Below, one piece after another: positions 1 through 8,417 of a DNA stretch of 64,000 nt. A program made the position numbers and the translations under genes. This stretch comes from Lentisphaerota bacterium (lineage in GTDB: Bacteria; Verrucomicrobiota; Lentisphaeria; Victivallales; Victivallaceae), in contig SUWH01000008.1 of the NCBI GenBank assembly GCA_015061605.1, forward strand, positions 38,614 through 102,613, read 5' to 3'. Below the pieces are notes generated by a model, which searched no databases, was not told the origin of the DNA, and saw only the letters and a program-made list of their open reading frames with translations. Numbering within the stretch: the first letter of the stretch is position 1; each line of letters opens with the position of its first letter.

Positions 1-80
1 AGCTCCTGATTATTCATATTTTGTAAAAATCCTCTTGTAAAAAATGTATTCCGCTTAATATAGTGCGCATCAAAAAAATT

Positions 81-776
81 TCAAGAAAAAAAGCCCTGCT
101 TTTCCTGCAAAGCAGCATAAAGCGGACAATCCGGCAATATCGTATCTCCGCGGCGGTAACGTTTCAAAACCTCCCTTGAAGTTGCCGCGAGCTGACGGCG
201 TACCGCGCGTCTTTCCCCTTTTACCCGGGCGATCATCATGTTGTCGTAAGCAGTGGTCTGGTGACGCATCCAGGCGATGACAGCAGCTTCGGCGCGCTGT
301 TCGATGGGGATGGTGGAAGTTCTTGCCACGGTGCCGCTGCCGACCGGGACGGCGTGATCTGAAACCAGATGTGCCATAGCTTCTGCCAACTCCTTATAAC
401 ATGGAGCGAAGTTGAGAAATTCCAGCACCGCCTGATAAAAATCCTGTTCGTAACGCAATTGCTTCTTTTCTCTGGAACGGCGGGAGGAGGCAAGCTGTTT
501 CTGATACTCCGGAGTTTCTCTTTCGGCATCGAGTTCAGCTTTTACCGCAGCAGCGGTATCTTTATCCATAAAAAGTCCGAGACTTTCAATACGGTTGCGC
601 CGTTTATGCACCAGCACCCAGTAAGGTGCGCCGCAGCTTTTCAGCCGCCGAGTCAAACCGGCATCACCGGATTTGACCAGAGTCCAATTGTCGGGCAACG
701 GGACGACCTTGCCGTTGTAAAGCAGTTCTTTCGGACGGGCGGTGCGCCAGACGGTAAATTCTTCGCTGTCAGCCAT
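81..776 (-). CDS. DUF2293-like protein
   Basis: A 231-residue soluble protein without signal peptide or membrane segment. The C-terminal half (about residues 160-215) is Arg-rich and helical, with an AVIAWMRHQTTAYDNMM stretch followed by VRRQLAATSREVLKRYRRG, which resembles the DUF2293 family (function unknown). The N-terminal half is basic and charged, and I recognise no motif in it. The ATG lies 4 nt below the stop of the upstream DUF362 gene, so the two are very probably co-transcribed from the minus-strand promoter near 1.87 kb. The family name is from memory of the pattern and is moderately sure; nucleic-acid binding is only a guess from the basic composition. Confidence 0.6.
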   Translation of the reverse strand: MADSEEFTVWRTARPKELLYNGKVVPLPDNWTLVKSGDAGLTRRLKSCGAPYWVLVHKRRNRIESLGLFMDKDTAAAVKAELDAERETPEYQKQLASSRRSREKKQLRYEQDFYQAVLEFLNFAPCYKELAEAMAHLVSDHAVPVGSGTVARTSTIPIEQRAEAAVIAWMRHQTTAYDNMMIARVKGERRAVRRQLAATSREVLKRYRRGDTILPDCPLYAALQEKQGFFS

Positions 777-779
777 GGA

Positions 780-1829
780 TCAAAGTTCAATAAGTTCGTA
801 ATCGCAGCTGCCGAGCTTTATTTTTTCAGCATAGCGCAATTGCTCTTTGCCCCGGAATTTTTTACCTTTGGCGGCAACGGCATCGTAACACGCCATGTCG
901 ATCGCCACCGGATCAAGTGAGGCAAAAACACCGACATCGGAAATACATTTCCGCATGGGATGAGGTTCACAGTCACAGCCGTTGGTAACGTTTATCACAA
1001 AATTTATATAGATATTGCGTTTGCCGCGATGAGCGGCTGAAGCATATTCGACCAGTTTTTCCCGGAAAACCCTGCCGCCGGTAAGCGCGTTCCACAAACC
1101 GCCGACCGACAAAATAGATACCGCATGATGCGGGCAGATGGAGTAACATGCTCCGCAGCCGATACACTTGCTTTTGTCGATAATGAAACTCTTTTCACCT
1201 TTTGAAATCGCATTTTCATTACACCGTTTGGCACAAAGTCCGCAGCTTTTGCAAAAGAGCTTCATGATCCGGGGCTTGACGCCGAGGTGCATCGCCATTT
1301 TTCCGCCCTTGGAGGCAAATCCCATCGAAAGCTGTTTTATCGCCCCGCCGAAACCGGCAAGCATGTGACCTTTGAAGTGGGAAAGCACCACCGTCTGCTC
1401 CGATTCCGCCAGAAATTTTGCAAGCGCGGCAGATTGAAAGTGATGCCCGTCCTGAACCGGAACCAAAGTCGAATTTTCTCCTGAATTGCCATCGGCGATC
1501 ACCACCGGCAGACGGTCAAAACCATGATCTGCCGCCAGTTTGGTGTGTTTTTCGCCATCGGCACGGCTTCCGCCGTAAAGGACTGTGGTTTCAGCGTAGC
1601 AGAGTTTGCTGCCTTTGCTTTCCAGAAAATCTATTATTCCCGAATAGCAATCCTGCGGGATATAAGTACGGTTTCCCCGTTCTCCGAAGTGCAGTTTAAG
1701 AGGTACTTCGGAAGCAAATTCAATTTTTTCAGTTTCGGCAAGTTGTTTCAGCAACGCCTGTGCGGCGGAAGAAATCTCATGGTGACAACCGGATTCACTC
1801 AACTTTTTAAAATATACTTTTGACGCCAT
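780..1829 (-). CDS. DUF362 domain protein with two 4Fe-4S ferredoxin motifs
   Basis: 349 residues. An N-terminal DUF362 region is followed by two ferredoxin-type clusters, CKSCGLCAKRC (about residues 192-202) and CIGCGACYSICP (about 222-233). The family is thought to act in electron transfer, but its substrates are unknown. I chose the ATG at 1829 over the longer frame to 1904: it has AGGAA 8-9 nt upstream and starts the conserved MASKVYFKK segment, whereas the extension would run into the promoter. It is first in a two-gene operon with the DUF2293-like gene and divergent from the symporter. Confidence 0.8.
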   Translation of the reverse strand: MASKVYFKKLSESGCHHEISSAAQALLKQLAETEKIEFASEVPLKLHFGERGNRTYIPQDCYSGIIDFLESKGSKLCYAETTVLYGGSRADGEKHTKLAADHGFDRLPVVIADGNSGENSTLVPVQDGHHFQSAALAKFLAESEQTVVLSHFKGHMLAGFGGAIKQLSMGFASKGGKMAMHLGVKPRIMKLFCKSCGLCAKRCNENAISKGEKSFIIDKSKCIGCGACYSICPHHAVSILSVGGLWNALTGGRVFREKLVEYASAAHRGKRNIYINFVINVTNGCDCEPHPMRKCISDVGVFASLDPVAIDMACYDAVAAKGKKFRGKEQLRYAEKIKLGSCDYELIEL

Positions 1830-1869
1830 TGATATTGTTTCCTGTTCGATAGTAATAATGTTTTCCGGA

Positions 1870-1898
1870 AATATACACCGGCAACCGGATTTTTTCAA
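1870..1898 (-). promoter_or_regulatory. Promoter for the DUF362/DUF2293 operon
   Basis: Reading the minus strand, TTGAAA and TATATT are separated by exactly 17 nt, about 40 nt upstream of the DUF362 start. It is divergent from the putP promoter. Confidence 0.65.
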
Positions 1899-1929
1899 GG
1901 TCAAATCCTCCGGCTTACCGGGGTTTGAC

Positions 1930-1958
1930 TTGACAAATCATGCAAAAGGGGATATATT
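1930..1958 (+). promoter_or_regulatory. Promoter for the sodium/proline symporter
   Basis: A perfect TTGACA, 17-nt spacer and TATATT, with the likely start of transcription near 1965, about 43 nt before the ATG at 2008. Confidence 0.75.
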
Positions 1959-2007
1959 TTGTAAATCATCTGTACAAAAAATATATAAATGTGGGGAAAT
2001 CATCCAA

Positions 2008-3564
2008 ATGAAAATTGTAGAACTTGCAGCGTTGTTGTGTTACTTCGTACTGGTGTTGAGCATCGGCATCTACTTTTTCTGGAAAGCCCGGAGCAAGGGC
2101 GGCAATGAAAAAGAGTACTTCCTCGGCGGACGCCAGATGAACGGCTGGGTTTCCGCACTCTCCGCAGGAGCCTCCGATATGAGCGCATGGGTGCTGATGG
2201 GATTGCCCGGCTCGATCTATATGTACGGGGTCGGTCAGGTCTGGATCGCCATCGGTCTGCTTATCGGAACGGTCACCGCATGGCTTGCCGTGGCACCGAC
2301 ACTGCGCCGTTATTCCATTGTTGCCGGGGACTCGATCACCATTCCGCAATTTCTCACCAACCGTTTCCGGACGGAACACAAAGGTATCATGGTCATTTCG
2401 GCGGTGGTTTTCGTGCTGACCTATTGTGTTTACACCGCTTCCAGCTTGTTCGCCTGCGGAACTCTTTTCAATACGGTTCTCGGGATCGACCCCAAAACCG
2501 CGATGGTCGTTGCCAGTGCAGTTATCGTGGTTTATACTTTTCTCGGCGGTTACAATGCGGTCTGCTGGACCGACTTCTTTCAGGGTATGCTGATGCTTGG
2601 AGCATTGATGTTCATTCCGATCATGACGGTGCTTATGATGAATTCATCGGCTTTCGTTGCTCATAACACACCATTGCCGGAAAACTATTTCAATCTGCTT
2701 TCCAGCGGCAAAGCGGACTGGAAAAGTTTTTCTGACATCATCACCGGTCTCGGCTGGGGTCTGGGATACTTCGGAATGCCCCACATCCTCATCCGTTACT
2801 TTTCCGTCAAAAGCGAAAAAGAGATGCGCAAATCCCAGATCATCGGTTGCAGCTGGTTTCTGCTTATATTGATCGCAACCACCGCTGTCGGTCTCGTCGG
2901 ACGCCTCTTCCTCGGAGATGCCCTCACCGGAAGTGATACCGAAAGCACTCTGGTTTTCATCGACATGGTGCGTAAAGTTTTCAACTGGATCGGCAGCAGC
3001 ATCGGACTTATTGCCATTGCAACTTTCTGTGCTGGAATACTGCTTTCGGCGATCCTTGCGGCGGCGATGAGTACAGCAGACTCCCAGCTTCTGGCATCAG
3101 CTTCAGCCTTTGCCTCCGACCTCTACAAGCCGCTCTGCCGCAAAAATGCTTCTGACAGAGAAATGCTCTGGGCGGGACGGATCATCGTCCTGGTCATCGC
3201 AGCAGTGGCTTACTTCATTGCGGCAAGCCCCAACTGCTCCGGTCTGATGGGGCTGGTTTCCTGTGCCTGGGGTGCTTTCGGATCGGCATTCGGCCCGGTA
3301 GTGCTGGCGGCACTGTTCTGGAAACGTCTCACCTACTGGGGAGCGTTTGCCGGTATCATCGCCGGATTTGCAGCAGACATCGTCTGGTACGTATTCTTCT
3401 TCAAACCGACCAATATTTATGAGATCGTCCCCGGATTTGCAGCCGGATTTATCGTGCTGTTTGTTGTTTCCAAGCTGACCAAAGCTCCGGAAGCTCAAAT
3501 CATCGCCGACTTTGAAGCCGCCCGCAAACCGATCGACACGGAAAAAGACGAAAAAACAGAGTAA
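2008..3564 (+). CDS. putP: Sodium:solute symporter, PutP-type (Na+/proline)
   Basis: 518 residues with about 13 hydrophobic segments, typical of the SSS family. The N-terminal signature FLGGRQMNGWVSALSAGASD matches the Na+-binding region of proline permeases, and SAILAAAMSTADSQLL is the conserved segment with the Na2-site serines. It should import proline (or a related amino acid) with sodium across the inner membrane. The ATG at 2008 is chosen because it follows GGGGA and begins the first membrane helix; the open frame to 1858 crosses the promoter. Monocistronic: it has its own promoter and is followed by a strong terminator. Confidence 0.9.
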   Translation: MKIVELAALLCYFVLVLSIGIYFFWKARSKGGNEKEYFLGGRQMNGWVSALSAGASDMSAWVLMGLPGSIYMYGVGQVWIAIGLLIGTVTAWLAVAPTLRRYSIVAGDSITIPQFLTNRFRTEHKGIMVISAVVFVLTYCVYTASSLFACGTLFNTVLGIDPKTAMVVASAVIVVYTFLGGYNAVCWTDFFQGMLMLGALMFIPIMTVLMMNSSAFVAHNTPLPENYFNLLSSGKADWKSFSDIITGLGWGLGYFGMPHILIRYFSVKSEKEMRKSQIIGCSWFLLILIATTAVGLVGRLFLGDALTGSDTESTLVFIDMVRKVFNWIGSSIGLIAIATFCAGILLSAILAAAMSTADSQLLASASAFASDLYKPLCRKNASDREMLWAGRIIVLVIAAVAYFIAASPNCSGLMGLVSCAWGAFGSAFGPVVLAALFWKRLTYWGAFAGIIAGFAADIVWYVFFFKPTNIYEIVPGFAAGFIVLFVVSKLTKAPEAQIIADFEAARKPIDTEKDEKTE

Positions 3565-3584
3565 CCATTTTCATCGCATCCGGA

Positions 3585-3619
3585 GGCTGCCGCAAAATTA
3601 AAATTGCGGCAGCCTTTTT
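3585..3619 (+). terminator. Rho-independent terminator after putP
   Basis: An 11-bp perfect stem GGCTGCCGCAA/TTGCGGCAGCC followed by TTTTT, 20 nt after the putP stop. Confidence 0.9.
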
Positions 3620-3644
3620 ATTTTCGATATTAACGGTATTCTGC

Positions 3645-3673
3645 TTGAATTTCATTCATAGCGGGTATATATT
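3645..3673 (+). promoter_or_regulatory. Promoter for the SDR-gnd operon
   Basis: TTGAAT, 17 nt, TATATT; predicted transcript start near 3680. Confidence 0.65.
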
Positions 3674-3687
3674 ATATTGTGAGTAAG

Positions 3688-3704
3688 TTTGGAAACTTTC
3701 CAAA
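3688..3704 (+). promoter_or_regulatory. Putative operator palindrome
   Basis: Two 8-bp arms, TTTGGAAA and TTTCCAAA, flank a single base. The palindrome starts about 8 nt after the predicted transcript start, where a bound repressor would block transcription. The arms resemble LacI-type operator half-sites, but no regulator gene lies next to it. Confidence 0.5.
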
Positions 3705-3735
3705 GTAAATATCAAATCGTTAAGGAGACCCTATA

Positions 3736-4581
3736 ATGGAAGTCAAACTCAATGGTAAAGTCGCCGTCGTCACCGGTGGCGGCGGTGTGTTGTGCGGTAT
3801 CATGGCCAAGGCTCTTGCCAAAGCCGGTGCCAAAGTCGCTATCCTCGATCTGCGTGCCGAAGCTGCCGAAGCTGTCGCTGAAGAAATTCGCGCCGAAGGC
3901 GGCGTTGCAATGGGACTTTCCGCCAACGTTCTCGAACTTGCCAGTCTGCAGGCTGCTGAAGCTAAAATTTCCGCGGAATACGGTCCCTGCGATATCCTTA
4001 TCAACGGTGCCGGCGGCAACAACCCCAAAGGTACCACCAGCAAAGAATTCCTGACCAAAGAAGATCTCGCCGCCAAAGTCGAAGGCGTCACCACTTTCTT
4101 TGATCTCGATCCCGCCGGTGTCGGTTTCGTTTTCAATTTGAACTTCCTCGGAACTCTGCTCCCGACCCAGGTTTTCTGCCGCAAAATGGCTGAAGGTAAA
4201 GGCGGCAACGTCCTCAACATCTCCAGCATGAATGCGTTCTGCCCGCTGACCAAGATCCCCGCCTACTCCGGTGCCAAAGCTGCCATCAGCAACTTCACCC
4301 AGTGGCTGGCGGTTCACTTTTCCAAAGTCAACATCCGCGTCAACGCCATCGCTCCGGGCTTCTTCCTCACCAACCAGAACCGCACTCTCTTGACCAATCC
4401 CGACGGTTCTCTCACCGCCCGCGGCAACACCATCCTGACCCACACTCCGATGGGCAAATTCGGTTCTCCCGAAGACCTCGTCGGCGCGATGCTCTTTTTG
4501 CTGGATGATGAAGCTGCCGGTTTCATCAACGGTGTCGTTCTGCCGATCGACGGCGGTTTCGCTGCCTTCAGCGGAGTTTAA
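3736..4581 (+). CDS. SDR oxidoreductase, D-mannonate/fructuronate-type
   Basis: 281 residues with the classical short-chain dehydrogenase layout: a Gly-rich nucleotide loop TGGGGVLCG at residues 13-21, NGAGGNNP after the fourth strand, and the catalytic Ser and YSGAK (Tyr-X3-Lys) near residue 175. The ending VVLPIDGGFAAFSGV is typical of the SDR subgroup annotated as D-mannonate oxidoreductase (fructuronate reductase). It would interconvert fructuronate and mannonate with NAD(P)H in hexuronate breakdown; the substrate is inferred from family and context. AAGGAG lies 8 nt before the ATG. gnd follows after 36 nt. Confidence 0.75.
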   Translation: MEVKLNGKVAVVTGGGGVLCGIMAKALAKAGAKVAILDLRAEAAEAVAEEIRAEGGVAMGLSANVLELASLQAAEAKISAEYGPCDILINGAGGNNPKGTTSKEFLTKEDLAAKVEGVTTFFDLDPAGVGFVFNLNFLGTLLPTQVFCRKMAEGKGGNVLNISSMNAFCPLTKIPAYSGAKAAISNFTQWLAVHFSKVNIRVNAIAPGFFLTNQNRTLLTNPDGSLTARGNTILTHTPMGKFGSPEDLVGAMLFLLDDEAAGFINGVVLPIDGGFAAFSGV

Positions 4582-4617
4582 TTTGCAGATCAACCAAATT
4601 TAAAGGAATAAATAAAA

Positions 4618-6075
4618 ATGGACAAAAAAGCTGATATCGGTCTTATCGGTCTTGCGGTAATGGGCGAAAACCTCGTCCTCAACATGGAAAGCCACGGCTT
4701 CAGCGCCGCGGTCTACAACCGTACCGTCGAAAAAGTTGACAACTTCGTCAACGGCCGCGGCAAAGGCAAAAACTTCATCGGATGCCACTCCCTCGAAGAG
4801 CTCTGCAACAGCCTCAAATCCCCCCGCAAGATCATGATGATGGTCAAAGCCGGCAAGCCGGTCGATGACCTTATGGAACAGCTCATCCCCTACCTCGATA
4901 AAGGTGATATCCTCATCGACGGCGGAAACAGCCACTTCCCCGACACCATCCGCCGCACCAAATACCTCGCCGAAAAAGGCTTGCGTTTTGTCGGTTCCGG
5001 TGTTTCCGGCGGTGAAGAAGGCGCCCTCCTCGGCCCCTCTCTCATGCCCGGCGGTGATCCGGCTGCCTGGGAAGAGATCAAACCGATCTTCCAGTCCATC
5101 GCTGCCAAAGTCGCCGGCGGCCGTCCCTGCTGCGAATGGGTCGGTTCCGACGGTGCCGGTCACTATGTCAAAATGGTTCACAACGGTATCGAATACGGCG
5201 ACATGCAGATGATCTGCGAAGCCTACTGGATCATGAAAAACGTTCTCGGTCTTACCGCTGAAGAGTTCCACGAAGTATTCACCGAATGGAACAAAGGCGA
5301 ACTCGACAGCTACCTGATCGAAATCACCAAAAATATCTTCGCCAAGAAAGATCCCGAAACCGGCAAGCCTGTCGTCGACATCATCCTCGACACCGCCGGT
5401 CAGAAAGGTACCGGTAAATGGACCAGCCAGAGCGCGCTCGATCTCGGTGCCCCCGCCCCGACCGTCGCCGAAGCTGTCTTCGCCCGCTGCCTCTCCGCGA
5501 TCAAAGAAGAACGCGTTGCCGCATCCAAGATCCTCACCGGTCCCAAAGTCAACTTCACCGGCGACAAAAAAGCCTTCATCGAATCTGTCCGTAAAGCTCT
5601 CTATGCTTCCAAAATCTGCTCCTACGCGCAGGGCTATCAGCTGATGAAGCTCGCCGCAAAGGAATACAACTGGGATCTTAAGTACGGCGAAATCGCTCTG
5701 ATGTGGCGCGGCGGATGCATCATCCGTGCCCAGTTCCTCGAACGCATCAAAGATGCCTATGACAAGAACCCCGCTCTGGAAAACCTGCTGCTCGACGACT
5801 TCTTCCACGGTGTCATCGACAACTGCCAGGCAGCCTGGCGCGAAGTCGTCGCCACTGCGGTGATGAATGGCGTTCCGGTTCCGGCTTTCAGCAGCGCTCT
5901 TGCCTACTATGACGGCTACCGTTCCGGCAATTTGCCCGCGAATTTGCTTCAGGCCCAGCGCGACTACTTCGGCGCCCACACCTACGAACGTGTCGATGCC
6001 GAACGCGGTAAATTCTTCCACACCGCCTGGACCGAAAACAGCGGTACCACCGTCGCCGGAACTTACATTGCGTAA
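4618..6075 (+). CDS. gnd: 6-phosphogluconate dehydrogenase (decarboxylating)
   Basis: 485 residues, the usual length for the long form. It opens with the Rossmann motif [13 protein letters not shown] and contains the family signature [19 protein letters not shown] segment ([13 protein letters not shown]), the active-site region [19 protein letters not shown], and KGTGKWT. It oxidises 6-phosphogluconate to ribulose 5-phosphate, CO2 and NAD(P)H in the cytoplasm. AAAGGAA precedes the start. It probably shares a transcript with the SDR upstream. Codon use is strongly biased to C-ending codons, suggesting high expression. Confidence 0.96.
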   Translation: MDKKADIGLIGLAVMGENLVLNMESHGFSAAVYNRTVEKVDNFVNGRGKGKNFIGCHSLEELCNSLKSPRKIMMMVKAGKPVDDLMEQLIPYLDKGDILIDGGNSHFPDTIRRTKYLAEKGLRFVGSGVSGGEEGALLGPSLMPGGDPAAWEEIKPIFQSIAAKVAGGRPCCEWVGSDGAGHYVKMVHNGIEYGDMQMICEAYWIMKNVLGLTAEEFHEVFTEWNKGELDSYLIEITKNIFAKKDPETGKPVVDIILDTAGQKGTGKWTSQSALDLGAPAPTVAEAVFARCLSAIKEERVAASKILTGPKVNFTGDKKAFIESVRKALYASKICSYAQGYQLMKLAAKEYNWDLKYGEIALMWRGGCIIRAQFLERIKDAYDKNPALENLLLDDFFHGVIDNCQAAWREVVATAVMNGVPVPAFSSALAYYDGYRSGNLPANLLQAQRDYFGAHTYERVDAERGKFFHTAWTENSGTTVAGTYIA

Positions 6076-6094
6076 GTCAAGGTAATAAATTCAA

Positions 6095-6133
6095 TACGGC
6101 GGGAACATCAAAAACAGATGTTTCCGCCGTTTT
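6095..6133 (+). terminator. Terminator or attenuator hairpin between gnd and the LarA-like gene
   Basis: A 14-bp stem starting ACGGCGG and ending CCGCCGT, with one G-T pair, followed by a short TTTT. The tail is weak, so readthrough into the LarA-like gene is likely. Confidence 0.6.
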
Positions 6134-6156
6134 GTCAAAAACAAGGATAATTTCTA

Positions 6157-7440
6157 ATGGCTATCTATACACAAAAAGGCGGAGCTTCCGTTGCTGTTAC
6201 CGATGCCGAATTGCAGGAAATGGTGCTGGGCGCCATCGCCAAATCCGGCAAAGAGATCAAGCGGATGCTGCTGCTGCCTCCTGATCACACCCGTTTGAAT
6301 TCCTGTGCCGGACGCATCACGGAAATCATTTACAAAGAATATGCGGACAAGTGCCACATCGACATCATGCCCGCGCTCGGAACTCACAGCGCGATGACCG
6401 ATGCCCAGTTGGAAATGATGTTCGGCAAGGATATTCCGAAATCCTGCTTCAAAGTGCATGACTGGCGCAATGATGTGGTTTCTCTCGGCAAAGCTTCCAG
6501 CGAATTCATCAAAGAGCTTTCCAACGGCAACCTCGATTATGAAGTCAATGTTCAGGTCAATAAGATCGTCTTTGACAACTATGATCTCATTGTTTCCATC
6601 GGTCAGGTCGTGCCGCACGAAGTAGTCGGTATGGCGAACTACACCAAAAACATCATGGTCGGTATCGGCGGATCGGATATGATCAACAAATCCCACTTCC
6701 TCGGTGCAGTTTCCAATCTGGAGAAGATCATGGGACATGCCGACAGTCCGGTACGCAGACTTTTCAACTACGGAGTTGACACTTATCTTTCTGAACTGCC
6801 CTTCCTCTTTATGCAGACCGTCATGGCGCGCGATGAAGAAAGCGGCAAAATGGCGATGCGCGGATTCTTTGCCGGTACCGGAGAAGAACCATTCCTCGAA
6901 GCAGCCAAGTTGAGCGTTGAAACCAACTTGCAGCTCTTGGACAAGCCGTTGAAAACCGTGGTCGTCTACCTCGATCCGGAAGAGTTCAAGAGCACCTGGC
7001 TCGGCAACAAGTCGGTCTACCGCACCCGTATGGCGATCGCCGATGACGGCGATCTGATCGTGCTTGCCCCCGGACTCAAGGAATTCGGAGAAGACCCCGA
7101 AAATGACCGTCTGATCCGCAAGTACGGCTACAAAGGTACTCCCAACACGCTGAAAATGGTCGCAGAAAACCAGGAACTGCGCGACAATCTCGGTGCCGCC
7201 GCGCACCTGATCCACGGTTCCAGTGAAGGCCGTTTTCGTATCACCTACTGCCCGGGCAAAGGCGTTACCGCCGATGAGATCCGCGCGGCAGGTTTTGAAT
7301 ACGGCGATCTGGATGAGATGATGAAAAAGTATGATTTCGCCAATCTGAAAGACGGTATCAATATCGTCAACGGCGAAGAAGTTTTCTACATCAGCAATCC
7401 GGCACTCGGCCTCTGGGCGTTGAAGTCCAACTTCAACTGA
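6157..7440 (+). CDS. LarA-family (DUF2088) racemase/epimerase-like protein
   Basis: 427 residues, the normal LarA length. Recognisable family motifs are PDHTR (about residues 43-47, LarA D-x-T-R), ALGTHSAMTD, and VVPHEVVGMANYTKNIMVGIGG, which carries the His and Lys region that in LarA contacts the nickel-pincer cofactor. LarA racemises lactate, but many homologues act on other 2-hydroxy acids. Next to a mannonate-type SDR and gnd, a role in epimerising a sugar acid such as mannonate/gluconate is a reasonable inference. The larB/C/E genes needed to build the cofactor are not in this window. AAGGA precedes the start. Confidence 0.7.
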   Translation: MAIYTQKGGASVAVTDAELQEMVLGAIAKSGKEIKRMLLLPPDHTRLNSCAGRITEIIYKEYADKCHIDIMPALGTHSAMTDAQLEMMFGKDIPKSCFKVHDWRNDVVSLGKASSEFIKELSNGNLDYEVNVQVNKIVFDNYDLIVSIGQVVPHEVVGMANYTKNIMVGIGGSDMINKSHFLGAVSNLEKIMGHADSPVRRLFNYGVDTYLSELPFLFMQTVMARDEESGKMAMRGFFAGTGEEPFLEAAKLSVETNLQLLDKPLKTVVVYLDPEEFKSTWLGNKSVYRTRMAIADDGDLIVLAPGLKEFGEDPENDRLIRKYGYKGTPNTLKMVAENQELRDNLGAAAHLIHGSSEGRFRITYCPGKGVTADEIRAAGFEYGDLDEMMKKYDFANLKDGINIVNGEEVFYISNPALGLWALKSNFN

Positions 7441-7456
7441 TAAAACTTCAGCCTCC

Positions 7457-7484
7457 AGCCCCGGCAATGCCGGGGCTTTTTTTT
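7457..7484 (+). terminator. Rho-independent terminator after the LarA-like gene
   Basis: A perfect 8-bp GC-rich stem GCCCCGGC/GCCGGGGC with a 3-nt loop followed by eight T residues. Confidence 0.92.
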
Positions 7485-7627
7485 GTGTAGATAAAAAATC
7501 TGTTACGAGTTGAATTTTTATATTTTCGATGCTATATTTTGGAGTGTTTTATTTTAACCAACAGGAAAGGCAAAAAACGAACTGAAAAACACTTGAACTG
7601 AAAAATTGCATATAGTATAAAGAGGCG

Positions 7628-7768
7628 ACCTCCACAAAACTACCACCTTTGTATATAGCCTTTTTCCCGTAACGACCAAATTGTACCATATACGGTTTAT
7701 TTGAATAGCGTATATGGTGCATTTCTGGTATTGTACCGTTACGGGCGCTGTGGTAGGCGTGTGGAGGT
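7628..7768. repeat. Long imperfect inverted repeat upstream of the nuclease gene
   Basis: The 395-bp gap from 7441 to 7835 is AT-rich and holds a large imperfect palindrome. The left arm (7628-7694) contains ACCTCCAC, CCCGTAACG and GTACCATATACG in that order. The right arm (7709-7768) contains their reverse complements, CGTATATGG, CGTTACGGG and GTGGAGGT, in mirrored order. The loop is about 14 nt. RNA from either strand would fold into a long hairpin. It could be a MITE-like element, a structured RNA or a cruciform. No convincing reading frame crosses it. Confidence 0.65.
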
Positions 7769-7797
7769 GTGCAAACAGGGATGCACCTCTTTTTTTT
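7764..7797 (+). terminator. Terminator-like hairpin before the nuclease gene
   Basis: GAGGTG pairs with CACCTC, with extra GCA/TGC pairing across a bulge, followed by an unbroken T8 run. It would end any plus-strand transcript from the palindrome. A second hairpin (TGTGGTGTTTCC with GGAAATACCACA, 7797-7834) directly follows and ends just before the nuclease ATG. Confidence 0.55.
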
Positions 7798-7835
7798 GTG
7801 GTGTTTCCCATAACTCCAAATGGAAATACCACAGC

Positions 7836-8309
7836 ATGAAACCACTATTTTTACTCTCTCTGCTTTTCCTCTCTCTTTTTCTCTTTTCCGCTGAAATCAA
7901 AGGCAAGGTAGTTGCTGTTACTGACGGTGATACCATTACTGTTTTAGATGAAATGGACAAAGGCAATTTCAAAATCCGCCTTGATAAAATTGATGCTCCC
8001 GAAAAGAAACAAGCATTCGGCAGCAAAGCCAAACAGTTTTTATCCGCGTTGATTTTCGGCAAACAAGTTACTGTCAGATACAAAGCGGTTGACCGTTACG
8101 GCAGAATAGTTGGAGTTGTGTACTGTGACGGAGTTGAAATCAATCTTGTAATGGTTCAAAACGGTTATGCGTGGCACTACAGCTATTACGATAAAACCCC
8201 TGCATACATTCAAGCTGAAAAACAGGCAAGAGCAGATAAAAAGGGGTTATGGGCATCCAATGTTCCCATGAATCCTTATGAGTTCAGAAAAATGAAGAAA
8301 AAACGCTGA
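7836..8309 (+). CDS. Secreted thermonuclease (SNase-like)
   Basis: 157 residues. A hydrophobic signal peptide (MKPLFLLSLLFLSLFLFSA) is followed by a staphylococcal-nuclease OB fold: VVAVTDGDTITVL, IRLDKIDAPE, and DRYGRIVGVV carry the Ca2+ and catalytic Asp/Arg/Glu positions. It should hydrolyse DNA or RNA outside the cytoplasm, for nutrient scavenging or biofilm DNA. I chose the ATG at 7836 because it starts the signal peptide; the longer frame runs through the upstream palindrome. No clear Shine-Dalgarno is visible, since a hairpin occupies that position. Base composition is more AT-rich than neighbours, which could mean transfer. Confidence 0.87.
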   Translation: MKPLFLLSLLFLSLFLFSAEIKGKVVAVTDGDTITVLDEMDKGNFKIRLDKIDAPEKKQAFGSKAKQFLSALIFGKQVTVRYKAVDRYGRIVGVVYCDGVEINLVMVQNGYAWHYSYYDKTPAYIQAEKQARADKKGLWASNVPMNPYEFRKMKKKR

Positions 8310-8353
8310 ATTCTCAAGACATCAAAAAAAATAAAAATAAATTCATCAGCCCC

Positions 8354-8382
8354 TTGTTATAAATCGGGTATCAGGTTATATT
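8354..8382 (+). promoter_or_regulatory. Promoter for the nitroreductase-like gene
   Basis: TTGTTA, 17 nt, TATATT, 36 nt upstream of the ATG. Confidence 0.65.
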
Positions 8383-8417
8383 ATAGTATCTTATAACCCT
8401 AACTTCAGGAGGTCATT

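Noticed and set aside
1..80. Search for a gene or RNA at the left edge
   Set aside because: Only AT-rich sequence after the DUF2293-like stop; no convincing terminator, promoter or tRNA.
4600..6021. 473-codon minus-strand frame
   Set aside because: Antisense shadow of gnd with low-complexity composition.
6154..7467. 437-codon minus-strand frame
   Set aside because: Antisense shadow of the LarA-like gene; it reads through the terminator and has no ribosome site.
7549..7845. Two overlapping minus-strand frames in the palindromic region
   Set aside because: They merely read the inverted repeat, lack ribosome sites and resemble no family.
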